Of a DNA stretch of 64,000 nt, positions 51,061-63,712 are shown piece by piece. The DNA is from Hygrocybe punicea (taxonomy: Eukaryota; Basidiomycota; Agaricomycetes; Agaricales; Hygrophoraceae). The stretch spans positions 930,001 through 994,000 of the forward strand of contig OY744464.1 of assembly GCA_963556145.1 (NCBI GenBank). The letters run 5' to 3'. The notes beneath the pieces were generated by a model. It searched no databases. It worked only from the letters and a program-made list of their open reading frames with translations, and was not told the DNA's origin. The position numbers and the translations under genes were made by a program. Each line of letters begins with the position of its first letter. The first letter of the stretch is position 1.

Positions 51061-52969
51061 TGTGGCTGAAGCTTTTGAATCTTCTGGCATGCACAACAAT
51101 GCATGCATACCCAAAGTCAGATCCTCAAAAGATGTAAATATAGTATACCTACCCTCATGTCAAATTTTGTATTTTATTCGGCCCTGCGTAAAGAGCTATT
51201 CACCATTTATTCCATTCCTCTGCCAGAATTGGACCCTTAATGATCTAACTTTGTCTTAAAAATCTGAAATTAATCTAAGGAGTACTTGAAGAAGTACTCA
51301 TTGTGGTACACATAAGTGCCTGATTGTTGGTGGACCAGGACCTTTGTTGCAGCCAAGCAAATGCACAGAATTGTGCATTGTGGCTGACCCATCAACCGAG
51401 TCCAAACTTCAGCTTTACTCTGAACCTTTCATTTCTTGGCTACAACAGATTTCTGGGACCACCAAGTGCCAGGCACTGATCATCAATACAATAGATACTT
51501 TACATAGTAGTTTCACAATTATTTTCATATTTTTCAGAGCAATATTGGTAAAGTTGCACTTTAAGGGTCTGAAATTGGCAGGGAGGTATCAATGAATCAT
51601 AAATATCTCTCTATGTAGGCCATAATAAAATACAAAATTTGGGGAGGATGTAGTTATAGGCTACTTCTATCCCCTCATGGTCTTAAATGTGTTACAAAGT
51701 TGTTGTGCTCTATGCAATAACATTGAGAAAAGTCAGATCATGCTTACATATAAGGCAACTCGCACCCGTTTGGGCAATCGGCAACCTCCGGCGTGCGTTC
51801 AATCGTCGGCGATTCGTCGCGTACTCCACGATGCGTCCACGAAAACAGCAGCAGCAAAATCAAGTAGAAGGTAAGTAGATTTCTCAAATTTATTATCCAT
51901 TACTATGCTAGCTAATATTGTTGTTTTTATGTAGAACTTTCTCATTGCCGTGCCGGGAATGGACCGCAACACGCTTGCCCGCGCCACGTCACGTCAACGC
52001 CAAACTGAAGGGCCGAAACGGCGGATGGCAGGCAACGACGAGGACAGAGGCGATGAGGGCACAGACGGCCAGCCAGGGAAGACGACGGGGACGGAGACGG
52101 CCAGCGAAGAGACGACAGGACGACGGAGACGACGACGACGATCCAGCGGACGACGAGGACTACGGGGGATGACGACGACAACGAGGACGATGACGACAAC
52201 GAGAGGAACGACGGGAACGGGAACGACAGGGACCAGAACGGCGGGGACGGGGACGACGGGGACGAGGACGGCGGAGACATAGACGAAGACGACGAGGGCA
52301 ACGGGAACGCAACAGGTATGTACATCCCACCCCTCCGCCCTCGTCTCCTCCCTCTTCCTCTGCCTCTCCCACTCCCACTCCCTGCTGCCCCTCCCTCCTC
52401 CCTTCCATCCTGCCCTTCACCCTCCCTTCTCCCACTCCCACTCCCACTCCGTTCTCCCACACCCACACCCATACCCATACCCACACCCACACCCACACCC
52501 ACTTCCAGTCCCAGTCCCAGTCCCAGTCCCACTCACACCTACCTTCCTCCCCTCCAACCCCTTTATTATTTAATTATGTATTTGGATAAAATAATAATTA
52601 ATTTGATATGTCCATTCTAAGTAATAGTGAGTGTTTGTGTACTGATTCCAATTGAGATTTGAGTAATATTAAATAAAAAAGGCACAAAATTCCAAGTGGG
52701 GTAATTTCTGGTTGTTATATATATAAATTTTGTTTGGGAATAAGTAGCTCATGTGAGAGATAAAGCTAAGAGTGAGAGATTGTGCATTTTCAAAATAAGA
52801 ATGTTGTAATTTTGGTATTACCTATGCTTTGAATTATTGCATTTGAAATTATATTACATTTGAAGAAACTGAGACATTTTCTTTACCGGATATTGCATTT
52901 TCTGAATAAATATTGGCTTGAGTTGTTGTGAGCTCTGGCAATGTTGTCAACATTAAATACATGCAGGCA

Positions 52970-54660
52970 GAGTGGGATGTGGCTGAGCCCGTGTCAAAGC
53001 AAAAGCAGGATCCTGGTCAACCTAATCCTGCAGTGAGAGCTGGGCCAGGGTCAACCTTATTCTGCAGCAAGAGCAGGGCCATGTCAACCCAATGCTGGAG
53101 CAATGGCCAGACCCTCATGAATCCAAACCTGCGACATGGGTGGGTCTGGGGTCAATGCAATGCTACAGGACAGGCTGGACCCCAATCAACCTACCCTACA
53201 GTGAGTGCTGGATGTGGGTCAACAAAGTGCTGCAGCAAGAGCTGGACCCCGGTCAACACAAGCCCTGCAGCAAGTGCTGGACCCAGGTCAACCCAGTGCT
53301 GCAGCAATATCTAGACCCAGGTCAACCCAAGCCTGCAGGAAGAGCCAGACCTGGGTCAACCCAACCCCCGCAGCAAGTGCTGGACCCCAGTCAACCTGGT
53401 GCTGCAGCAATAGCTGAACCCTGGTCAACCCAGTGCTGCAGCAAGTGCTGGACCCCGGTCAACCCAGTGCTGCAGCAATAGCTGGACCCAGGTCAACCCA
53501 AGCCTGCAGGGAGAGCCGGACCTGGGTCAAGCCAACCCCTGCAGCAAGTGCTGGACCCTGGTCAACCCAGTGCTGCAGCAATAGCTGGACCCCGGTCAAC
53601 CCAAGCCTGCAGAGAGAGCTGGACCTGGGTCAACCCAAGCCCTGCAGCAAGTGCTGGATCCAGGTCAACCTGGTGCTGCAGCAATATCTGGACCCTGGTC
53701 AACCCAGTGCTGCAGCAATACCTGAACCCTGGTCAACCCAGTGCTGCAGCAATAGCTGGACCCCGGTCAACCCAAGCCTGCAGGGAGAGCTGGACCCGGG
53801 TCAACCCAAGCCCTGCAGCAAGTGCTGGATCCAGGTCAACCTGGTGCTGCAGCAATATCTGGACCCTGGTCAACCCAGTGCTGCAGCAATACCTGAACCC
53901 TGGTCAACCCAGTGCTGCAGCAATAGCTGGACCCCGGTCAACCCAAGCCTGCAGGGAGAGCTGGACCCGGGTCAACCCAAGCCCCAAAGCAAGTGCTGGA
54001 CCCAGGTCAACCCGGTCCTGCAGCAATAGCTGGACCCTGGTCCACCCAAGCCCTGCAGCAAGTGCTGGATCTGGGTCAACCTGGTGGTGCAGCAATATCT
54101 GGGCCCCGGTCAACCCAGTGCTGCAGCAATACCTGAACCCTGGTCAACCCAGTGCTGCAGCAAGTGCTGGAACCAGATCAACCCTGTGCTGCAGCAATAG
54201 CTGGGCCCAGGTCAACCCAAGCCCTGCAGCGAATGCTGGATCTGGGTCAACCTGGTGCTGCAGCAATATCTGGACCCCGGTCAACCCAGTGCTGCAGCAA
54301 TAGCTGAACCCTGGTACACCCGGTGTTGCAGCAATACCTGGACCCCAGCCACCCCACCCTGCAGGAAGTGCTGGGCCTGGGTCAACCCAGTGCTGCAGCA
54401 ACAGCTGGACCCAGGTCAACCCAAGCCTGCAGCAAGAGCTGGTCCACGGTCAACCCAGGTCAACCCACGTTGCTTGCACAGCTGGACCTGGGTCAACCCA
54501 ACCTTCCCAGAATAGCTGTCCCTGGTTAACCTACCCCATGGCAGAGCTGACACTGGGTTGACCCACCCTGCCACCCTTGACCAGCAAGAGCTGTACCTGG
54601 GTCAACCTACCACCCCACATTTCCCCAGCAAGAGCTGTCTCTTGGGTTAACCTACCCCCC
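52970..54660 (+). repeat. 34-bp minisatellite, right arm
   Basis: Same unit as the left arm in inverted orientation, about 48 copies, roughly 411 bp longer than the left array. The outer part (53,880-54,660) is near identical to 48,250-49,030, the inner part less so. Confidence 0.85.
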
Positions 54661-54744
54661 CAGCAAGCAACTGCGCTATGTGTACCTACCTTTTGCAACT
54701 ATATCTGCGATTGGGTTAACCAAAACGACTGGGTCTACTGACTC

Positions 54745-55690
54745 ACCTGTACCATTAGGGGCCCCCCGCGGCCCTCCCAATATCCCACCTTCAATGAAGC
54801 AAGTGGGGACGTCATCTCAGACGGCCCCATCGTCCATTCCATGGTTTTCGCCGTCCCAATCGGTCCCGTCATCGAGTTGCGCGAGGGTGGCGACTAGGGC
54901 GGTTGCGACGGCGATATCTCAACGACACCGCCGCCGTTAACCACACCATCGCCGGTGGCAACCCTCCATGTTGCCTTCGTCGTGTTCGTTGCTGTGCGCC
55001 AAGCCCGCCGCCGCTGGTTTCGACGTTCGAGACCGTTGGTTGAAAAAGTCGGGCGCGCTCCTGCGCGGCTTTGAGGACGTCCGGGGTGGTGGTCTCTGCG
55101 CCAATCGTCGCCGTCATCGTCCTCCTCCTCGTTTCCGTCGTCGTTGAGGGGGTGGGTAGTGGGAGCGTGGCAGGAGGCGAGTTTGGAGGCGGGCATGTGG
55201 TAGTAAAAGGTAAGTGAACAGTCACATGCCTTTTAGGCTTTTACCACCACCATCCCCCATTCCGCTGCGCTCCCACTCCCCACCGCCTCAACAACAACAG
55301 AAACGAGGACGACGAGGACGACAGCGACGATTGGCACCAAGGCCGCCCCCCTGTATGCCCTCAAAACCAAGTAGGAGCGCCCCCGCCGTTTTCAACCAAC
55401 GGCCTCGAACTTTAAAACTAGCCGCGACGGATCGGGCGCGCAGCAACGAATGCGATGGAGGCAACGTGGTGGGTTGCCCACGGCAGTGGCGTCGTCAACG
55501 GCGTCGTCGTCGTCGAGGTATCATCGCTGGAACTGCCGCCATCACCACCCTCGCACAACTCGATGACGGGACCGATTGGGACGGCGAAACCAATGACGGG
55601 GCCGCTGGGGACATCAAAGATGATGTCCCCCATGTTTTTATTAACGGTGGAATACAGGGAGGGCCGTGGGGGGCCCAATGGCGCAGGTGA
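54745..55690. repeat. Secondary palindrome nested in the right arm
   Basis: Two halves (about 54,760-55,220 and 55,225-55,690) match in inverted orientation with clear divergence, centred near 55,215-55,230 (ACATGCC...). It is absent from the left arm and accounts for the 945-bp length difference. Confidence 0.6.
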
Positions 55691-55920
55691 GTACCCGCCC
55701 ATTCCTGCTCTTTCCCCCATTTACTGACCCCTCCCTGCTCCTCGTTTGGGGCCGGGAACCCTCCCCCACCCCTCTCCTTACTCCGGTCACCACCCATCTC
55801 GTTTACCGGCCGCTTCCCCACCACCCACTTCCACCACCCCAGGCTGGCCATCCTCCCCCGCTCCCCGCGTCCTTCCCGCCCCTCCGGCGCCCTTACCCAT
55901 CACCAGTGGACCCGATACGA

Positions 55921-56363
55921 CACCTCTGTGAAGGTGAGTACCCACCGGTTCAATGGTAGCACCCCATGTATCCTTATTTTTTGTTTCTTTTATTTCTCTT
56001 TTATTTGCTGTATTATCATGTATATTAGTCTATCTATAGTAAGTACAAGAATAAATATACTATATACAAAAAAATCAGCTTGAAAAGACGGGGGGAGAGT
56101 GAGTAAGTCGAGCTCGCTGTTGCTGACAGTGAGCTCGAGGGTCCCTGACAGCGGCGGAAAGATCCGGGGCAGCGGCGGAAAGCGAACCTGATCCCCGTTT
56201 TGGACAGATATCATTATCTAATCTACAACTAGTAGTAACAATGTTCCCGGTATTGCTGGGGATATTGCTGGAGTAGAGAAATAAGGCAATCAAGTCAAAC
56301 TATACTAGACGGCAACAGCCGTCGCCTAGTATCATTTGACTTGTAGTGTGGGAAGGTTAGGTG
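55921..56363 (-). repeat. Palindrome terminal arm, right
   Basis: Inverted copy of 47493-47935, ending GGTTAGGTG. Confidence 0.8.
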
Positions 56364-56371
56364 CGAGAAGG
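56364..56371. repeat. Target-site duplication of the giant palindrome, right copy
   Basis: CGAGAAGG, exact copy of 47485-47492. Confidence 0.82.
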
Positions 56372-57637
56372 GGGCCAACGAAGCACATGCTGACGAATAC
56401 TGCAACACCACTGATGCCGTTGTACTTGCCCTGCTTACGGCAAGAGGAGGGACATTTAGGACATCGGGGGGGTGCTTCTCTTCCATGACTACCACATCGT
56501 TGCTCTCAGCCCCCAATTGAGCAAGCCATCATATCTCATCACTTATGCCAATTCTCAAGCGATTTATGCACTGTTGTGCGTGCTTTTGATATCAACCACC
56601 GACCCAAGCATAGTTATCGACTAGCTAATGATGTATTGATTCCCACTGGGGGGCAATATCTACCGCGACTTCTGCCATTCCAGTGACTGTCCCCCATGAC
56701 CTTGTCAAACATTTGTGATTTTGCACTAACATCAATGGGGAAATTCTCATACCTTCTGCGACGTTCTTTCTACTATCTGCGAAAGATGACGACCCATTTT
56801 CACCAGTACACTCAGGTTTTCCTAGTACGAAACTCGACAAAAGTCTGTTGGACAGGACCAGGACAATGGTCGAGATTCTGATCAAGTATACTGTGGCTAC
56901 AGGTTAGGCATTTACATTTGGGAGCACTGGATCTAGCTGATGTGGGATCAGTCCAGGCTTGCTCGCAATGTAGGCTTCGTGTGGATATATGTCTCACGTG
57001 TACTCAAGTTTTCATGGCTAGCTTTGTCCCAATTATATGCATGATCCTGAGTCGTGAGCCCCGCATTGAGTTTTCAAGTTCTGGTACGAGACTAACACCC
57101 CACTCAGAACTACGCCATCCCCACTCGCTACTTGGAGCACCAAATTCCATTATGTAGAGACCCCCGCATACGTGGACTTGCATCACATGTGTCACTCCCT
57201 TATATTGACCTGTGTTCCCATATCGCCAGTGTGCGCGAATTCATTCCTTGCCGTGCAGGTGTCCAGCGTTCTTGCGTATTATTTATAAAGTGACCCCTCT
57301 TTTTGCAAGTCGAATGCACGAGAAACCCTACAAGCTACCCTACAAGTTGATATCCTCAATTCGGCGAATATGCAACAATGGATCATCGACTCAACGGAAT
57401 TCCATGCCGTATGATGAGGTTGCGTATGCCGCTCCCATACGTGTGCTTGCAGAGTACCCAATTCTGAATACAATATGTTATGTTCGACTGCCGGCATGGC
57501 TAGTCGGGGATCACATGAAGCGTGATGGATATCAAAAGCAATCGTATTTCTTCGATTAAGGTCAGGTAGATACATTTCGGATTGAAATCTAGGCGGTTCG
57601 AAGCATTCCAGCTCGGCTGTCACGGCTCGGGCTCCAC
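56372..57637. other. Stretch without a supported gene
   Basis: Some plus-strand frames near 56,640-56,900 look faintly coding but carry stops and show no motif. A 115-codon frame at 57212-57559 has no recognisable feature. Confidence 0.4.
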
Positions 57638-59262
57638 TCAAGGTGTAGACAGCTCATGTTCATGGTCACACGCCCGCTCTGAAAGCCAAGCCCGAACACT
57701 ACTCCCTATAATGTCATCCGGGTTGGCCAATAGTCCAGCACGCGTCGCCGCAGATGCTTTAATGCGTGTCCAAATTTCCATTGTCGGGGCTTCGTGGTCT
57801 TCGAAGCGTCTTCGGATGGTCATACGTTGAAGGAGTGGGCTGTCAGCGAGTGGCACCAGCTTGGTGTCATCGTCAGGCTTGACAAAGTATAGAACCACAA
57901 GCCGGGCACAACCACGCTGGTCCTCAGGGGGTTGGATCACCCTGTTAGGGTTAGTGAGAAGTTGACAGCAAATAAAGATCAAACAGACCGGTGGATCGTA
58001 GAGCGATATAACCCGCCAGATAAGAACTCAAGGGCATCTCCAGCGTTAATGATCTGTGGTTTAAGAAAGTCAATATTGAAACCAAAATCGGAAAGCTTGA
58101 AGCCACATACCAAAGCATTTTCAACATGCTTGACCCACTTCCAACCACCATCACGCATCAAAATCTGGAGTCCAGCAACAGGTTGACTAAGATGGATGGT
58201 GATAGACCCTCCATCTGCGTGGAGATGAACTGTCTGTCCATGAACTCTCAGCAGGAAATAAACCGATACCTGTGTGGCCCCGAAGCCTGACATTTTTAGC
58301 CTTGACGTCTTTGTCTTCAGACCGAGGATGGCTAGTCATTCTGAGAAACAAAAAGACATGCATACAATTAAAGACACTTGCTACTTCATGAAACGCACTG
58401 TAGTCAAGGAGCGGTGTCACGTTCAAGTTTCATCAGGCAAAAAGCCGTGAAAGCCTACTAAAAGTCTCTCCTGCGGACGAGAAGTCATGCAAGTTCACCA
58501 GGGTATCTTCAGGTAATTCAAGTCCGAGTGCAAGAAGCCTGTGAAAAAAAGGAATCAGCGACATAAGGAAAAATGTGAAACATGAACCCGACCTCAGCAC
58601 CGGATGCAGAACATTGAAATAGATGTGCTGGGAGAACTCAGTGAGCTCGGGCAAGAACGGTCGCAGAGGCTTCGGATGGATGCTTTTATTCACATCCTTA
58701 TGGACTATGCCGCAGTTCAGAAGGTAAGTCGTCCACAAAGTAGTCGAGCCTACTAATATAACGTTCTAAATTGATGTGCTGAGGTCAAAATGCTTGGTGA
58801 GCGGGGCCGACATATGAATTGAGCCACAGCCATACCGGGGATTGGCGGTAACCTTGGTTTTTGCTAGGGCTTGCGGAATACACATGCTTCTCTTCCAACG
58901 TCACTTGCGTGAATGGTACATCAGCAATGTCAAAGATCCTCTCCCTCTAGGACGTTTCCGCGCTCAGGAACATAACGTTGAAGCAATCGATGGAGGTCCT
59001 TACCTGGTACTTTGTATAGCCGTGGTTGATCACATAGCAGAATCCGTATTCGACCATCGCACCGCGGGCCTGAAGGGCTAATTCCTGACGGCCATTGAGA
59101 GTGGTGGACTTGGCCAGATCGATGATCGGAATATTCGCCCAATCTACTGATCGGAAAATCAGACCAAGGTCGACGACGCAGTGAATGGGATCCTTTACAC
59201 TCGGCCTTGGTAGGCTCAGCTTGGACAAAATTCGGGGCTTCAGGGGCCACCGAGCTCGACAT
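57638..59262 (-). pseudogene. Decayed 2-oxoglutarate/Fe(II) oxygenase (isopenicillin N synthase-like)
   Basis: Family members are cytosolic non-haem iron oxygenases of secondary metabolism. The start ATG is near 59262 (MSSSVAPEAPNFVQAEPTKA). A frame change follows, then the DIOX_N-type block (NIPIIDLAKSTTLNGRQELALQARGAMVEYGFCYVINHGYT). After degraded middle exons, 57980-58300 shows the iron-binding HxD in HLHADGGSITI, then LSQPVAGLQILMRDGGWKWVKHVENALV and the distal His in YRSTIHR. An intron (GTTTGA...ACAG) precedes the last exon with VIQPPEDQRG-ARLVVLYF and RRFEDHEAPTMEIW. Frame breaks near 59200 and 58250-58320 and a duplicated GHTGIG-like motif show that this copy is not functional as it stands. 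Confidence 0.7.
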
Positions 59263-61079
59263 TTTGAAAGCAAGAGTTGGTGATCGATCGAGTCGGCTGG
59301 GATTATTATCTGAGATTTACTAGTATTCGTCAGATTACACAGGAGACGGATGACACATTAAAAAAAAAAATTTTAAAAAAAATGCTTTTACCTGACTTTG
59401 CACCTTGTGTCCATGGCATACAACTAAATAAATCCCTATAAAATTGTAAGAGGTTCTCCACATATCCTGCTACAACTTTGCCTGCAAAGGCTAAGGATTT
59501 CAAGCTAAATTAGAATCATGGTTGTATATTCATAAAATGTTGTCAGTAAATTAATACTGAGTCCAGTTGAACTCAAAATGCTTTGCCTTTGCAGGAGGAC
59601 TTGTTGTACATCATGTGGAGAGATATGTGGAAAGTCCTGAAAATTTATTGAGTAGTATATGAAGACAAATTTACCAAATCCATGAATTGCTGAAAACCTT
59701 ATGCTGTTTGGTTTGACAAGGATTTTTGGCACCTAATTTGTTCTAAATAAAATCTCTCTAGAGTAAAGGTAGTAGTGTGAGGTGAATAGAAAACATGAGG
59801 CATTTTTTGAGAATTTCATATGCCATTATTGTGAAGATATAGTCAACATCCGACATTGTACAAGTTACTGAGCAAGCTGCAGTATGTTGACTTTAACACA
59901 AGGGCAGCTTTACATTTCATATTTTTAAAATATTTGACATGTTCTCTAGGTCCTATACTACAATTCACATCTATACTTCAAAGAGATTAGACTATATCTC
60001 TGCACAAGAAAAATCAAATACCAAAACTTAGTATTCCGCTTGAAGTAATTCACAGTGGTGGCAAGGCAGGATACAGAAGTTAGAATACAGCAGCACAACT
60101 GGAAGGTAAAGAAGTGTCATAAATGGTTAATTTTGGGATGGGTAAGTTAAAAAAGCATATTTTTGTGTGGCATTTTTCTCCAAATGACCAGAAAGCCAGT
60201 TTTCTTCATTAAATAAAGTACTGAAAACTTGTTGTATACTTAAAATCAGACATTTTACAGCACTTAGCTAAGGAATAAGTAGAATAACAATTCACAAGGC
60301 TCTAAGTGCCAAAGAAAGTGCAGATTTAAATGATTTTATTAATATTGACTCTATTTCTGAAACAAAAGCCTTGACATTGCAGTGTCATTTGTAGTGTAAC
60401 ATGCCAACAGCATCTGACAATTTTTCTGGTATTTATTTAGTTGGGCATTGCAGCAAAACAATGAAAACAATGCCAGCATCACCAAAAGCAGCACCTGAGT
60501 TGCTTAGTCATCGCTTAGTCAGTATCAGCAGTAACAGACATCAGTATGGGGACTGGCAATGCATGTGACAAATCTGTCTGGAAATGGAAGCCCTATTGAA
60601 TGGTAACAATTAATAATTCTCTCTGTGCTCACCTGAGAGCTTAGACTGGTTGAGATGAACAAAATAAAATCAAGAACTAGATTGATTGTCCAGGATGGAA
60701 TTTGAAAATGTTTGGTTCTGCCTTCAAGATGGGGTCATTGAGACAATGTTTGAGTGTTTGCACACATCAGAAACAAAATCTGACCTGAACATATTCTTTA
60801 GAATGTTCACTTTTAGTATATTCTGGTGTCAGAATGTTTAATTTGCCAATGTTCCTGTACTTATTAAAGTTCTTGACACCCGGATGCAAATAGGTGTCTG
60901 CTTGCCAAATATGGAAGCTCTTGGCATGACAAATGGTGCCAGTGGACACAAAATCTTAACGCAGAATCCTGACAACTCCAGATGCCATGCAAAAAGCAGA
61001 GATCTCTGTTTCAGCAAGCTCAATCTGCTCAAAATCTGATTATTCTGAATAGTTCTCAAAAGGAAAGTCTTTGTCCGAC
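59263..61079. other. AT-rich 1.8-kb stretch, no gene seen
   Basis: Short frames only, no motifs, no clear repeats. It may be decayed transposon sequence or true intergenic DNA. Confidence 0.45.
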
Positions 61080-63712
61080 AACTATTTCTTCTGTCCCAGC
61101 AACCTTCCTGAAGGTGGCACTTGACCAGGCTCAAAAGGAAGAGACATGAGGGGACGACTACAAACGTAGATTAAACAATGAACATTGAAAAGATCTCTGA
61201 TCCAAGGCTTGGATTGAAAACATCCTCTCTGTTGAAACATCATCTCAGGCAGAGCTGCAAGACACTCTTCATAAGAATGACATTTCGGTGGAGTGTAATC
61301 AATTGCTGAAAAAAAAAACAGACGCTCTTCGGAAACAGAAGGAGCATGCCCCTGCTCACATAGCTCATGTTGTTGCAAAGACCACACAGGCTACAAAAAC
61401 TCATCATCTCCATGAACAAGGTGTCTTTTCAGGGATGACGAGGGAGATGGTTCATGAGCTGGTGAAAAATATTGATCAAGTAAATGGAGTAATTCATGCA
61501 GTCTTGGAAAGTCTGGGACTTGACATACCTGACCATATCAGTCCACACTCCGTGGGACGTATTGTTCTTGAGGGTGGTGTGGCTGCAAAACTGCAATTGG
61601 CTCACAAGATTGCCAATGCACAGTGTACATCCTCATCTGTAATTTGCCAAAGTTAATTAACATGATTTCCATAGCGATAACACTCAGTGGTGATGGAACG
61701 ACACACAAACACATAAATCACGAATCAAAACACATCACATTGCAGGATCCATCGGATGCTGGCAATTTGTCTCCTGGTCCCTTCACCTTGTTCACTGGTG
61801 TCTCAACTGCTGAAAACCATATGAGCGAAACCCAATTTAATGGATGGATATCCATGGTAGAAGATATACTTCAAACCTACAAAAGCAGCCCACTTGGTCA
61901 GAAAACCATGACTGGTCTCCATGACATTGCTACAAAGATCAAAGGAGTCAATACAGATCATGCAGAAGATCAAAAGAAACTGTTTCGACTGATCAAGGAC
62001 TGGAAAAAGACAAGTGATCGTGAACACCGAGGTGAGACTGTTCTTTTGTCTGCCAGCTTAACTGACATCCTTCCCATCCTTTCTGAGGCAAATGAGAAAA
62101 AGATCACAGAAGCAGGAGGGTTGGATGCTTGGAACTCACTTCCAATTTATGAGCAAGGAACCCGAAATACCAAAGCACATTGTCAAGTCTGTGCACACTT
62201 GGGTGAACAACCATTTGCGGCATTGACTCCACAGGAGCAGAGGGAAATCAATTTTCTTATCTGGGCAGGATGCTGCATGCATAAAGAGATGAATTCAGTA
62301 AAAGGAGGGAATACGGTGATGATGATGTACTGGGAAATGGCAGGTGTGCAGGGTCCAATCAAGCTCTTGAATCAGGACAATGCAGCAGTGGCCTCGGCAG
62401 GTACATCAGCAGCCAAACAGCAAGCTATCAATGTCTCTCAGGCTGGCGGTGTCAAAACAATGAGCCTAGCAGGCGCAATGTTCAATCGCAAGGACAATAA
62501 AAAGGGACAACAAGATATGATGCTTTTTTTTTTTGAGGCCATGATTGGCTACATGATATCATTTCCCGATACTAGCAACACTCAATACCAATCTCACTGC
62601 AAGGTGGCTGCTGTTCTAATCCTCCATTTGCCACTATTTCTCAAGTTCCTTGAACTTGTCCATGACAAAAAAGAGTCCGCATCATTCAGTCACATGGAGC
62701 ATAACATTTATCAGGCACTGAAGGATGTCCCAACAGTCACAGAGTTATGTGTTCTTGTCCTTTATGCTCAGGCAGTTAGTCATCCATACATGTGAGAAGT
62801 TCGAGGTCCTGAACAGGAGCACAAGAACGTACTTGACCTGGGGCCTCTTCATGATAGGGTGAAGGCTCACTGTCAAAAGGTCATTGCAAATCCAGATCTT
62901 CTGCTCACAACAGACACTTCATATGCACTTGGCTCTATGGATGGCAGACTGTGGATGCAGTCCAGAGGAAGATCCAATCCTTGCTGCACCTCCAAGGAGC
63001 ACTCATGAAATTTTTTCATGGAGCTTTAGAGACATGGGAGCATTTCACTGCCGAATTTGCAAGTAATGGCACAATCGCTCAGCTCACAACAGATGAGCAA
63101 AAGAAAGCATTTATGAAGACTACAAACGACGACAACAAGGATGCATTAGGAATGTATTGTGTGGGTGCAAGAAGGGCTCCAAACATGACCCTTGCACAGT
63201 GGAATGCATGCACTATGTATAGGAAAAATGGCACACATGATTTCTGCAAGCAGGCTCTTGGAGAAGATGACCACAAATTCCTTCGGGCTGCGGCACGCCA
63301 ATTAGACGGCAGTGGAGTCAAGCGGAATTGATGCCAGGCTCAAGCTGAGGCCAATCAAAGGGCTGTATTGAAGAAATGAGAGCTGGATGCAATCAAGAAG
63401 TCAAAATGCGATGAAGCTGCAGCACAGATTGATGCTGCCTCACTGATTCTTGATCTGTCAAGCCTTCGTGCAATACCCTGCAAGCTCAAGGTGCCAGAAA
63501 TTGACCTGCAGCTGGACTGGCATAGGTGGAATGGACATGGCTCGAAAATTCCTATGGAGAAGTTACTCAAGTGAAAGGATGACAAACTGAAGGCACTTAT
63601 CAATGCAGTGGAGGCATACAACAGCCAGATTGTCGCCGCTGTCGAGGAGGATGAGGAGGAGTGCATACATCAAAGTTCCATCAGGAAAAGCTTATTTTAC
63701 TTAGGGTCTTAA
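61080..63712 (+). pseudogene. Conserved Agaricomycete GDGTTHK-motif family, decayed by TGA codons
   Basis: Function unknown; the family is highly repeated in mushroom genomes and probably mobile. Coding-like sequence begins near 61080 (TFLKVALDQAQKEE). Blocks in order: KAWIENILSVETSSQAELQ, a coiled coil (LLKKKTDALRKQKEHAPAHIA), an intron (about 61624-61673), SGDGTTHKHINHESKHITL, FTGVSTAENHMSETQFNGW, TDHAEDQKKLFRLI, LIWAGCCMHKEMNSVKGG, SFPDTSNTQYQSHCK, and after 62793 EVRGPEQEHKNVLDLGPLHDRVKAH, then LQGALMKFFHGALETWEHFTAEF and GEDDHKFLRAAARQLDGSG. Seven in-frame TGAs interrupt it (61147, 61186, 61198, 62793, 63329, 63377, 63572; first base given), each fitting a former CGA, plus one frameshift near 62945. 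The stop at 63712 is the first TAA in the final frame. Confidence 0.6.

Larger units (their letters stand above)
47493..56363. mobile_element. 8.9-kb giant foldback (palindromic) element, no transposase
   Basis: The ends CACCTAACCTTCCC and GGGAAGGTTAGGTG are inverted and abut an 8-bp direct repeat, so this is a single insertion. Sequence from both ends matches in inverted orientation all the way to about 51,360-51,430, leaving almost no unique spacer. Outer arms (to about 49.1 kb and from about 53.8 kb) are almost identical; inner arms are diverged. Contents in each arm: subterminal hairpin, GC-rich block, 34-bp minisatellite, AT-rich block, purine/pyrimidine-skewed tract, Arg/Asp-triplet-rich block. 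The right arm has an extra 945 bp (itself a palindrome) near 54,745-55,690. No transposase domain is seen; an 8-bp duplication fits hAT-type mobilisation in trans. Confidence 0.8.

Noticed and set aside
48382..54529. Many long open frames rich in QPSAAA, GPRSTQ or WTPVNP
   Set aside because: They are translations of the 34-bp minisatellite in all phases and on both strands, mirrored in the two arms. There is no start context or codon signal.
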